A DNA stretch of 64,000 bases from Thermothelomyces thermophilus ATCC 42464 (lineage: Eukaryota; Ascomycota; Sordariomycetes; Sordariales; Chaetomiaceae). Positions within the stretch are counted from its first letter, which is position 1; each line of letters begins with the position of its first letter. Both the position numbers and the translations under genes were made by a program. The stretch spans positions 3,782,001 through 3,846,000 of the forward strand of contig NC_016476.1 of assembly GCF_000226095.1 (NCBI RefSeq), written 5' to 3'. This document shows, in pieces, positions 20,052 through 29,684 of this stretch. The notes under the pieces were generated by a model. That model worked only from the letters and a program-made list of their open reading frames with translations. It was not told where the DNA came from and searched no databases.

Positions 20052-21998
20052 TCAGCGCCGTCGCCGTCGTCTTGCGCCACGCTCTTCGCATCGGTCTTGG
20101 TCCTGCACCCAACCGCCTTGCTCTCGAGTACTCGGCTCCTTGCGCTTCATGGCTGCGATCCGCTCGGATCGTCGGGTAGGCAGGACGCCGGTCCGTCTCG
20201 TTACCCTCGGCTTCCGACCCCTGGGTGGCGGTGGCGTGTTCTTGGGCCTCATAGTCATGCCTACCGATGTCCGGAACTTTGGGGATGGTCGAGCGAGGAC
20301 GGTCGCCGTCGGAGGTACGCCGCGACCCTTGGTCCTAATGTGCCACTTACTCGCCTCAGACGCGGACTGCTTGGGTTGTCGGGGACCGCTGTCGGAGGTC
20401 TCGAAGCTGCTTCCGCTCCCGCTATCGCTCCAGTTAATGTCGCCCTCGTCATCATCCCCGACATCGACCTCGGTTTTGCCCGGCCCACCATCGATCGTGT
20501 AGAGTTCCGACTCTCCCTCCACGGGTTTTTTCCCGGAGACTTCGCCCGCATCATAGTGGTGCCACACCGGCACGTAGGGCCCGAGGAAATATCTCAGGCG
20601 GATCCTGACGAGATCTAGCGCGGCGTCCGGCTGGCCGATATCGTTGTTCACCGAGAACGGGATATTCGCCAGGGCAGGGTCGGGCATGACCCATGACACG
20701 TCCTCGACTCGATTCCCGAGCAAGATACTCCCATGCAACCGGCGGTACTGTCTCACCTTCTCTATGGCCTTGGGCAGCACGTGGCGGAGGAGCCAGTTGG
20801 CGCTCTCTATGTGCTTTCTGTTTGGCAGGTCCGCCCACCAGACGTGCCTCGAAGGCTGACGGGACTTGTCGCGGCGTCTGTTTTGCCATGCTTGGACCAG
20901 GCCGATGAGGTCGGTCGAGTATGCCGGGTGCTGCTCTTCGGGTTTGCGTGTTCTGCGCCCTGGTATCTCCGAGTGGTAATAGGAGTCTGAGGGCTTGTGG
21001 CGTCCCGCCTCTTCCCCGGGACAAGTGGGTGTCACTAGCCGGCCGATCAGGTCGCCGAGGAGCTGTACGTCCTCCCAAGTCGTAGGGGTTGGGTTGTCAT
21101 TGGAACTTTCGCCAGCGGCGGTATTTCGGACCGTCCTCGGATGTTGCGACTCCCTGCATAATAACCTGGCCTTATCGAAGCCTTCGAGAATTACTTGAGG
21201 GAAGCAGCAGCGGGTCAGGGGGTCGTCGTTCCCGTCGGGAAAATGCAGCAGCACGTTGCGCTCCAGGATGGCACCGTGGGCGATAGGTTTCCATCCCGGC
21301 TTCAGCGGATGATCGTCTTCTTCGTCCTCCTCCTCCCCATAAGACGACCTTGACAGCAAGTCGTCGAGGTCCTCGCGTGCGACTCCGCAAGACAGAAACA
21401 GGATGGCCCGCGACAGCTGCTCCATAACATGCCAGATGAACGGCTCGGGAATAGGCGCGCCACTCCGGCGGTCGCGGTACATCTCGACAAGGTTGCCGAT
21501 GTTCCCGCCGTTGTAGTGCTTGAAGTATAGCGAGTAGATGTCCCACGGCGACGGATCCTCGTCCCTACGCTGTCCCGGCTGGCCAAAAGGAAAACCGTAG
21601 CCGTACAGCTTGGGGAAGTAGCCCTCATCCGGCAGAGTGACCTCGACGCACGAGTCCTCGAGCGTGGAGAAGAGTAGCTCGGGGGGGTGCAGTGTTGTGA
21701 AGCGGCCGTCGAGCATGATCCCTGTTCCGTCGTCCGAGATGGACGGTGCAAACCGTCGGAACCGCTTGTTGACAAAGAGCTCGCCCGTGTCGATGCTTCT
21801 GATGAGCATGGAATTCGTGATGAAGCCGTGATGGGCTTTTAGACTGCGCATAATCAGAAAGCCGTTGGGGTGTTGTGCCAACCAGGCATTGCTATCACCA
21901 ATGTCTGCATCCTCGGAAGGCGTAGGGGTTGGGATCTTGATGTGAAGCTGGCAGCAGCTTGCGGGAGTGTTGTGAAGGTTTGTGCCGTTCTGTGCCAT
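20052..21998 (-). CDS. Fungal protein-kinase-fold protein, probable pseudokinase
   Basis: Single exon, 648 aa, starting MAQNGTNLHN. Residues about 105-290 resemble the kinase-like domain of a Sordariomycete family: PEPFIWHVMEQLSRAILFL matches helix alphaE, KPIAHGAILERNVLLHF occupies the catalytic-loop position, and FPQVILEGFDKARLL the magnesium-loop position. The expected His-Arg-Asp and Asp-Phe-Gly are not there: the loop reads His-Gly-Ala-Ile and the metal-binding triad reads Glu-Gly-Phe. An acidic insert (GEEEDEEDD) lies between them. The C-terminal 170 residues are disordered: acidic first, then Arg/Pro-rich and ending in an Arg run. Catalysis by the ordinary mechanism looks unlikely; a binding or regulatory role is inferred. 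The domain assignment is from recall. Confidence 0.75.
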   Translation of the reverse strand: MAQNGTNLHNTPASCCQLHIKIPTPTPSEDADIGDSNAWLAQHPNGFLIMRSLKAHHGFITNSMLIRSIDTGELFVNKRFRRFAPSISDDGTGIMLDGRFTTLHPPELLFSTLEDSCVEVTLPDEGYFPKLYGYGFPFGQPGQRRDEDPSPWDIYSLYFKHYNGGNIGNLVEMYRDRRSGAPIPEPFIWHVMEQLSRAILFLSCGVAREDLDDLLSRSSYGEEEDEEDDHPLKPGWKPIAHGAILERNVLLHFPDGNDDPLTRCCFPQVILEGFDKARLLCRESQHPRTVRNTAAGESSNDNPTPTTWEDVQLLGDLIGRLVTPTCPGEEAGRHKPSDSYYHSEIPGRRTRKPEEQHPAYSTDLIGLVQAWQNRRRDKSRQPSRHVWWADLPNRKHIESANWLLRHVLPKAIEKVRQYRRLHGSILLGNRVEDVSWVMPDPALANIPFSVNNDIGQPDAALDLVRIRLRYFLGPYVPVWHHYDAGEVSGKKPVEGESELYTIDGGPGKTEVDVGDDDEGDINWSDSGSGSSFETSDSGPRQPKQSASEASKWHIRTKGRGVPPTATVLARPSPKFRTSVGMTMRPKNTPPPPRGRKPRVTRRTGVLPTRRSERIAAMKRKEPSTREQGGWVQDQDRCEERGARRRRRR

Positions 21999-23349
21999 CG
22001 TGCGTGTTTGTTCAATTGGTGTTACTGAGGAAGGAGAAGAGTCAAGGCAGTTAGTGATACTCTGATACGCGTGCCTGTGAAAGAGAGAGCAGATGAGTTA
22101 AGGGAAAGGAAGGTAATCTGTTATTTAAGATCCAATGACAGGGCTTAGATACAATACAAGAACAATCCGATCCCTTTGTTTGCGAGTGGTGCCAAAGGAA
22201 AACGTTGGGCTATGTCACTGCCCTATCTTTCCGGTTCCCGGGCAGCACGGTGCCAAGAACGTAACAATGACCACCATTGAATGATTGACACGGTGCCCCG
22301 GAGCGCTATTATGTGGTCGGACAAAGGAGACGAGCCGCTGTCGCGACGGCCTGGTTTGGCTTAGCAAAAGAAAGTTAACTTTAACATATTTGGAGGTCAC
22401 CCTTCGGATCACCATCCTAGTGATAGAGGGGCCAAACTTCTTGCTCAATTTGAGTGCACTCTAGCTGGCACAAAGCCAAATCCACGAAGACCACAAGGTA
22501 CGGTGTCACCAGTGTGCGGATACGGGCATCGATATTCTTAAGCCCTGCCTGTTCCGTTGGTGAGTTGGGAAGCATACCACGAGTCGCCAGTTAGTCATTG
22601 GCCAGTTACATATATAAAGAAACAAGGCTCGGGGAGCGCGACACAACCTTCTTTGTCCGAGGTTTCCTGCCTGTGAATACTTGGCCTTTTACTCAATCAG
22701 GATCTTGCCTTTTGCTCTAGGCTGTCTCGAAAAGAATATGAGGGGACTGCAACCCCAAAAGGCCGGCCTGGTGTAGTAAACTAAGAAGATGAGGAGACAC
22801 AGAGACGGGATTGAAGGGAAGAGAAAAGTAACAATGGCGAGGCTTTCATTGTCCTTCAAGGGTCACTGTTAGTATACAAAAAGCCAACAGCGACAGCAGG
22901 GTAACAATGCGCAAAGTTGGCGAGATGAGATGCGGGTGGCGCCGGTTCGATGATGAAATGATCATCCAGGAGCGCCGGACGGAGAAACCTGTTGCAAACC
23001 ACCTAGGTAGCGGCATATCTCTAGAGCAGGGACACAGCTGCTCGATATTGACAACAATATGAATTTTTCACGGCCTTGGCTGGCTTTATCAAAATATGAG
23101 CACTCAGATGAGTGTTGGCAATGGTTTTGTTGTTGTTACTGCTTCTCGAGGCAAGCAGGGAATTATCTCCGATAAGCTCGGCGTGTTTTCTCCGCACGAC
23201 AACAGGTAGACGTGTGTCTAATTAAGTAATTAGAGGTCACAATATTTTGTGATATCCTCACTTTGTCTTTTTTTTTTCATCTTTTGGTTAATTACATTTT
23301 AATTTTCCTTTTCTTTCACCTCTTATTGTTTATCCCCCCGACCATCTAA
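21999..23349. other. Intergenic, 1.35 kb
   Basis: 5' flank of the pseudokinase gene on the left and 3' flank of the SQR gene on the right. A T-rich and TTAATTA-rich stretch (23215-23300) lies just past the SQR stop. No supported gene. Confidence 0.5.
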
Positions 23350-24723
23350 TTAGTTGATCCAGCCCTTGGGCCCACCCCACGTACCCTTAACCATGGACTT
23401 GTAATAGACCCACGGGAAGAAATCCTTCTTGAGGTGGTAGAAGGCGCGGCGGGGGGTGGCCTGGTCCCAGCCGATCTTGTTGAAGGTCTCCTTGGGGACG
23501 CCGCCGTACTTGAACTCGGCCAGCATCACCTTGCCGTACTCGGTGAGGAGGGGGCACGAGGTGTAGCCGTCGTACCCGGGCTGGCTCTCCCGGCCCTCGA
23601 GCGCCTTGACCAGGTTGGCAACCAGGACGGGCGCCTGGGCGGTGATGGCCGCGGCCGTCTTGGAGGTGGGCAGGCTGCTGGCGTCGCCGGCCGACCACAC
23701 GTTGGCGAACTTCTTGTGCCTCAGCGTGGCGTCGTCGACGTCGACGAAGCCGGCCGCGTTGGCGAGCGGGCTGTCGCGGACGAAGGGGTGCGCGCCCATC
23801 TTGGGGACGACGTGCAGCAGGTCGAAGGGCCGGCGGACGGTGCCCTTGCCGTCGGGCAGTGCGAAGACGGCCTCGTTCCCGTCGATCTCGATCAGGTCGT
23901 GGGCGAAGAGGCCCTCGACGCCCCGCTCCTGCCGCAGCGCCTCGAGCGCGGCGCTGTATTTGGGCACGCCGAACATGGCGGGCAGCCCGGTGGCGAATGC
24001 GATCTGGATGGGCGAGCCACCGGCAGCACCCGGCCGGTACAGCCCCTCGCGCTTCCAGTGGTCCAGCGCGAGCCACATGATCTTCTGCGGCGCGCCCGCG
24101 CACTTGATGACGCCGGTCGGCTGCGTAAAGAGGGCCCGGCCGGAGCGCAGCCGCCGGATGGTCGGGAAGACCTTGTCGACCGTGTCGAAGGTGTAGATGG
24201 ATGACACGTTGGAGTCCGGGTTGGAGACGGCCTCTGGCAAGCCCTTGATGCTGGCCAGGTCGACCTTGATGCCCGGCGCGACCACCAGGTGGTCGTAGGT
24301 CAGCTTGGAGCCGCTGCCGAGGGTGACGGTGTTATCCTCGGGGTGAAAGGTGGCGAGGGAGTCCGGGTAGAGCTTCAGCTTGGGGTCCACGAGGGACCGG
24401 AGCGGGCGCTTGAGCTCATTTTTCTCTTTGAGCCCGCCGCCGACGAGGGTCCAGCCGGGCTGGTAGTGGTGCCATTCCGCCGGGTCGACGATGGCGATAT
24501 CATCCTGGGAGAATTTGCCGGTGCGCAGGAGCTGATGGCTGATGGGGAGGCCGGCCGAGCCGCCGCCGACAACAACAACCTTGTGATTTCGCCCCGCGCT
24601 CACGGGGGATGAAGAGACTGAAGCAAAGGTCCGATATCCGGCGGGGCTTTGTTGAGCAACTGAGCCCTTGGCGGCGGCCGCGGCCAGGGCTGTTTGCCTG
24701 GCGAGAAGTCGACTTGGGCTCAT
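23350..24723 (-). CDS. hmt2: Sulfide:quinone oxidoreductase, mitochondrial
   Basis: Single exon. The frame extends upstream, but the Met at 24723 begins a classic mitochondrial presequence (MSPSRLLARQTALAAAAAKG), giving 457 aa. The FAD-binding motif VVVVGGGSAGLP follows at residues 49-60. AEWHHYQPGWTLVGGG (82-97) is the hallmark of the eukaryotic SQR/Hmt2 type. The two redox cysteines expected for the catalytic trisulfide are Cys208 (GVIKCAGAPQK) and Cys391 (YTSCPLLTEYGK). The second FAD block is ANVWSAGDASSLP (341-353). SQR oxidises sulfide at the inner mitochondrial membrane, passes electrons to ubiquinone and puts the sulfur on an acceptor such as glutathione. An ETHE1-like persulfide dioxygenase lies 3.6 kb away on the opposite strand, which fits a shared sulfide-oxidation role. 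Confidence 0.95.
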   Translation of the reverse strand: MSPSRLLARQTALAAAAAKGSVAQQSPAGYRTFASVSSSPVSAGRNHKVVVVGGGSAGLPISHQLLRTGKFSQDDIAIVDPAEWHHYQPGWTLVGGGLKEKNELKRPLRSLVDPKLKLYPDSLATFHPEDNTVTLGSGSKLTYDHLVVAPGIKVDLASIKGLPEAVSNPDSNVSSIYTFDTVDKVFPTIRRLRSGRALFTQPTGVIKCAGAPQKIMWLALDHWKREGLYRPGAAGGSPIQIAFATGLPAMFGVPKYSAALEALRQERGVEGLFAHDLIEIDGNEAVFALPDGKGTVRRPFDLLHVVPKMGAHPFVRDSPLANAAGFVDVDDATLRHKKFANVWSAGDASSLPTSKTAAAITAQAPVLVANLVKALEGRESQPGYDGYTSCPLLTEYGKVMLAEFKYGGVPKETFNKIGWDQATPRRAFYHLKKDFFPWVYYKSMVKGTWGGPKGWIN

Positions 24724-25511
24724 GGCGGGGGATGGTCTGATGTCTGAAGCGAAAGGAGTGAGTGACCAAGACCCGGCCCGTTGGATGAGAACTGAGGTGA
24801 GTGTCTTAATTGAAATGAGTGACTTTTCAAGGCATTTTTGAGTGATTGATATCGCAAAATCACAAAGGCTGACAAAGGGTTGAAACAAGCTAAGGGGCAA
24901 GGGTCAGCCGACGAACCGTGCCCGAGCACGCCATTGCATGCAACCGAAGAAAAAGAACGAGGTGGGTCCGGGGCGATTTGCTGCCAAGCATGCATGGGAT
25001 TTGGTCCCCGAACCGTGGGAGTCCGTGGAGAAAGATCGCCGAGTCTCGGAGCCAGTCGTTCGGTTCTCTGCGCGCCACCACGGCCCGACTTTACTCGTAC
25101 ACGAAGATCCAAGCACGAATCGCGGAAGAATCCGTGAATAAGCTGCCAAAGTTCAGCCCTACAGACTTCCGTAGCCGCGCTTGCTTGAACGTTCGAGGCA
25201 ACAGTTGGCCGATTCCAGACCTTTCCATGCCGAGTGTAACTAATTAGTGCTCGGATACACGCTGTGACAATTCGTCTGCACGGTCACTTTCAACCCCACG
25301 GCTCTCGGAGCGGGTATCGGAACAAATGCCGGGTCAACAACCACCCCTGACTCCCCGGCCGATAACTCGGAAAAAATGTGGCAGGAAACATCGAAATCTG
25401 GGGCAGGACCGAGTCCCGGATGTGTACGGAGTAGTGGTCCTTGTACTGCGTGTGCATTTGGATAATTATGGTACGTACATTCAACAACCATACCTGCTTC
25501 TATCGGTCCTC
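24724..25511. other. Upstream region of SQR gene
   Basis: Presumed promoter of the minus-strand SQR gene followed by the tail of a regulator fragment. Overlapping short frames on both strands here are not convincing as genes. Confidence 0.5.
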
Positions 25512-25990
25512 CTAAACAAAGGTAGGCAGGTTTTTGCAGCAGCTCAAGACGTAACTCAACTTGTCCCAATACTTGACCTCGCGGCTGGCCAGCTCATCCT
25601 GCACCCAGACGGCCTTGACCAGCTCCCGCGCGTAGTTGAAGGAGCGCGAGGAGGTGCCCTTCTCCGTCCTGGCGATGAGATCGAGCACGACCGCCCGCTG
25701 CTCGTCGCTCCGCGCCTCGCAGCCGAGGATGAAGACGGGGAGCTGCCGGTCGCACGAGCCCAGCTGCGCGAGGTCCCCGTAGGCCCGATCGATATACTGC
25801 TGCGTCCTCAACCACTGGCTGCGCGAGTTCTCGGTCACCCGGTGGAGGTACACGAGCATAATAGTCAGCCGGTACACCTCCGTGACCAGCGCCGCGTCTA
25901 TGCTACCGAAGGCCGCGTCCCCCGCCGGCGCGGTCCTGATCCTCCACTCGAGTATCTTGAAGGAGGACTTGGCGTACTCGTCATCATCTG
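25512..25990 (-). pseudogene. C-terminal fragment of a Zn2Cys6-type transcription factor
   Basis: About 155 codons ending at a stop at 25512. The sequence has the C-terminal pattern of the fungal-specific transcription factor domain (Fungal_trans_2 type): ALVTEVYRLTIMLVYLHRV, then LPVFILGCEARSDEQRAVVL, then ARELVKAVWVQDE. There is no DNA-binding Cys6 cluster and no first half of the regulatory domain. Immediately upstream, on the same strand but in another frame, is the broken SDR gene, so this is a fragment joined to unrelated DNA, not a whole gene. Confidence 0.6.
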
Positions 25991-26803
25991 GGCCCGCCGG
26001 CCTCGGGGGCTCGGCCGAAGTTGGCCACGGCCATGTTCATGGCAGCCTTGCTGGCAGCATAGAGGGATCCCACTGCCACGTCATAGTGTCTGGCGCGTTC
26101 CGGGTCGGCCATGCCGCTGGAGATGTAGATGACCTTCTTCGCCTGGCCCCGGAGTATGAGCGGAACGAACAGTTTGAAGAAGTGGATGTTCCCAATGACG
26201 TTGACCTCGAAATAATCTCTTAACAGGCTCAAGCTGTTCGCCCCTGGTATTCAGGTCAGTTTTTCGCCCATTTTTAGTCTTCTGGAAGATAAGCGAATCA
26301 GCAAACAAAGACCAAGAGAAGAGTGCATACAGAACTCCGATGGGGTCAAATGCATCGAAGTGTGAAACCAACCCGGCATTGGTGATGACATAATTAGTCC
26401 ATGCACACCCCCCGGTGATCTTTCCGGTCTCGGTGGCAGCCGCCTGTCAAGTCCTTTCAGCACTGGACATGGTACTAGGTGTCGGGAATGCGGCCAGCAT
26501 AGAGTGGGAGGCGTGATCAATCAGGTCGGCTTGCAGAATGTGGATGTTGCGGCGCCCACTCAGGTCGGGATCCTTGGACACCTTCTCAAACGTTCCGGTT
26601 TCATTATCCCGCACGATCCCGACTACGGTGTTGTTTGGGTCGCTGGAATATTGCCGGAGGAACTCGAACTGATCATGCGCATCCCCGTTGTCAGTCTCCT
26701 TGATTTGGCTGAACAGCCACCGACCCGTATAGCATGATGAAACCGTGTGTACGCGAACTCACCCCGATTCCCCTGGAGATGCCAGTGATAAGGTATAAGG
26801 CAT
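25991..26803 (-). pseudogene. Short-chain dehydrogenase/reductase (SDR) pseudogene, 3' truncated
   Basis: Recognisable SDR blocks run from an ATG at 26803: MPYTL, then GISRGIG (the cofactor glycine motif), an intron (GTGAGT to GATCAG), FEFLRQYSSDPNNTVVGIVR, ILQADLIDH, TNYVITNAGLVSHFDAFDP, a second clear intron (GTATGC to AACAG), then NVIGNIHFFKLFVPLIL, the catalytic Ser (VIYISSGMAD) and the YxxxK pair (SLYAASKAAMN). Defects: one base seems missing between MPYTL and the glycine motif, which changes the frame; a middle intron of about 60 nt appears to have lost its GT donor; and the gene breaks off after MAVANF, replaced by a transcription-factor tail. The C-terminal third is absent. It is a host gene remnant, not expected to give a working enzyme. 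Confidence 0.7.
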
Positions 26804-28299
26804 TTTGTGACTGATATGATTGACGCGGTTACCGGTTGCTAGGCAAGAGTCTGGACGAAAGATGCAAACACGTCTGATGGTCCTGTGAGGAATCACGCAG
26901 AGGGACCCGAGTGTCGCCATCGTTCTATTTTTACACTGTTTCCCTTGCGGACCTTTGGGTTAGGAATGAATTCCGTAGGTATGAATTCCGTCGGGTTGAC
27001 AATCTTACCCGAGATCCACTACGAACTACCTACCCTAAGGGAGAGGTACGTCGTCCAGTTTGCGCCCCCTCGCCACGCAGGGATTTCGGAGTCTTCACAG
27101 CAAAATTGCCCATTATTGAATCAGCTGTTAGACTATGCTCTCTGGTAGCGGAGGATCTTGCCCCCCGATGATTGGTCATTGCTTGCTTGTGTTTAATTAC
27201 TTTCTGTTGGTAGAAGCAGTTGCCAGTTGTTTCCGTTAATTAGCGCTGGACCTGCAGTCAAACAAGCAATGATGCCACGCTGCCTTGGATCGATTGGCGG
27301 ACTCTCAGAGGAATCCACAGTCTCAAAGTTTACAAATGATCAGAGCTATGGAGTACTACTAAACTCTGTGGTGGAGCTATTGATTATGTGGTGTAATATG
27401 TAACTGGGTGTGCGCACCTGCCCACTTGCCTGGCTGTAGACCGCCCTTCTTTTTGTGCCCGTAGATTTCCCATTTACAGACCCCTTTTTCCCTGCTCCCA
27501 ACCACCATCCTCTCCATCACGTAGTTCAAGACCAAGCCTCTTGTTTCTCAATTTGGCCATCAAGTGCAGTCAGCTGTGATGAGTACAGTAGATGTGCACT
27601 TTTGACGCCTTCTAAACCAGGGTCAGAGTGCTAGAGAGAGGTTTTCTGGTCATTGTTGTTCAGGCAGGTGCATCTGTGCCGAACAGCGCTTCTGTGCGTT
27701 GACGATGTCGTCTCTCTCGGTCTCGGGTAATTAGTTGCGGGCTACGGTCAGTTAACCCGTAACGGCGGCTCTCGGAGCGGATCTCGGTCAGAGGTGGCGA
27801 GATCGATCTGATTCACCGGGACAGGCCGAAGAGACGGACGCCGAGCAAAGTCAAGCTACTGGTGTGGAGCCCGCGATGCCGAGAAGACCCAAGCTATTAG
27901 CTCATGACCACTTGGTGCTTGGATCTCTCGATCTTGAAATATCCGTGTCGATGCCGGCCGTCTTGCTAATTAATGGCTCTCATCAAGATGTGAATGTGAT
28001 CTCGTCTCAACTGAGAGAAATCCTGGAAATCCAATCCAAGATTCAAGATGAACGGGCTGCCGCGGACTGCGCACCTCGAGGCACGGTGTTGGTGCTCTAC
28101 CCGTCTACCGACGGCTTTCGCCGCGAATCGACCTTTTACGGGTATAGAACCTGGTTTCCAGGCTGGCAAAGTCCGCCGGCTTCATCAACGAGCTCATGGC
28201 GGCGAATGCAGAACCTCGACCATTCAGCGGCTCCCGAGGCCATGTGCGAAGCCTGGAGGGAACCCTCTCCCGGCCTTCAACAATGCCGAGGCCATAGCA
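26804..28299. other. Intergenic, 1.5 kb, 5' of the ETHE1-like gene
   Basis: Holds a 147-codon frame (27864-28307) and an in-frame extension of the ETHE1-like frame (from 28048). Neither has recognisable motifs, and I treat both as leader or chance sequence. Much of 27180-27720 is AT-rich with nothing visible. Confidence 0.4.
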
Positions 28300-29453
28300 A
28301 TGCCTAGTCGCCGGTACAACACCACCACCACCACAACAACAACAAACAACACCGACACGACGACGCCACAAGCGCAAGAACCGCGAATCCACAGCATCTT
28401 CGAGCCGCAGACGTCCACCTGGCAGTACATCGTGGCCGACCCGGCGACCCGCGCCGCGGTCGTCATCGACCCGGTGCTGGACTACGACAAGACCACGCGC
28501 GCCATCTCCACCACCGCCGCCGACGCCCTCCTGGACTTCATCCGCTCCGAGGGTTACACCGTCTCGCACGTGCTCGAGACGCACGCGCACGCGGACCACC
28601 TGACGGCGGCCTTCTACCTCCGGCGACGGCTCGCCGCCCTGCAAGGGCAAGGGGGACGACCCGGCGGCGACCAGGGGGCGGCGCCGGCGGTGGGCATCGG
28701 CCGCCGCATCGGCGAGGTGCAGGGCCTGTTCGGGAAGCGCTACGGCGTCGCCTGCGACGAGTACGACGGCGCGTTTGACCTCCTCCTGGACGACGACCAG
28801 GTCTTCTGGATTGGCCAGCTGCCCGCGCAAGTCATGCATCTGCCCGGGCACACGCCGGACCACGTCGGCTATCGGATCGGAGGTGAGTTCTCCGCTTCCA
28901 TGTTTTTTTCCCATCCTGTTTTCTCCTTCCTTCTTTCTGTCTTTATTCTGCCATTATTCGATTTTTTTTCTCAGTCCTCTTTTTTTTTTCCTTGGGGTTA
29001 ATTAGTGAAGCTTGGGAAAGGGGATGCTGACAAAACCTTTTAGACAACGTCTTTTGCGGCGACTCGCTGTTCCACCCCGCGCTGGGGACGGCGCGGTGCG
29101 ATTTCCCCGGCGGGAGCGCGCGGGCGCTGTATCAGTCAGCGAGGAAGCTGCTCTCGCTGCCGGACCATGTCAAGGTGTGGGTTGGGCACGACTATCCCCC
29201 CGAGGGGGAGAGGGCGCCGGAGCCGTGGACTACGGTCGGCGAGCACCGAGCAAGGAACAAGCATGTCAGGGACGGGGTTACCGAGGACGAGTTTGTGCAG
29301 ATGAGGAACGCCAGGGACAAGGTCCTGGGGGCGCCACGGCTGCTGCACGAGAGTCTGCAGGTGAATATCCGCGCCGGGCAGCTGCCCAGGGCGGACGAGT
29401 CGGGGATGAGGACGCTTCGGCTACCGATCAAGGTACCCGACGAGGGTTGGTAG
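28300..29453 (+). CDS. ETHE1-like persulfide dioxygenase (metallo-beta-lactamase fold)
   Basis: Two exons, 28300-28882 and 29044-29453 (161-nt intron, GTGAGT to TTTTAG), 330 aa. The metal-binding motif THAHADH lies at residues 94-100. Further metal-site blocks are MHLPGHTPDHVGY, CGDSLFHP and VWVGHDY, in the usual order. This ordering, and the run PRIHSIFEPQTSTWQYIVAD at the start of the domain, match the ETHE1/sulfur dioxygenase branch rather than beta-lactamases. The reaction is oxidation of glutathione persulfide to sulfite in mitochondria. The start is uncertain: the chosen Met begins a Thr/Asn-rich leader, but the frame is open upstream to 28048, and a proper targeting sequence could lie there or in an earlier exon. 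Divergent from SQR 3.6 kb away. Confidence 0.9.
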
Positions 29454-29684
29454 GGGCTCGAAACTGCCACAGCGCGGGTGGATCGGATGTAATTGAATTG
29501 TAAGATATATGTACTAATTATTAGTTACTTGCGCTCCTGGAGGTGATAATTATCATCAGGGATGATACATCAATCCTCCGTAGCGATGGCTGTATTAATT
29601 AATAGGTGGTTACTGTTTAATACAATATATAGGTGTTTGATATCAACAAGTACTATTAATTAACCCCGTTGATGCCGGCTGTCT

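Noticed and set aside
24880-25247. Several overlapping frames upstream of SQR
   Set aside because: Overlapping on both strands with no motif; likely promoter sequence of normal GC content.
27864-28307. 147-codon frame overlapping the start of the ETHE1-like gene
   Set aside because: No recognisable motif, and it runs in another frame across the ETHE1-like start; probably leader sequence.
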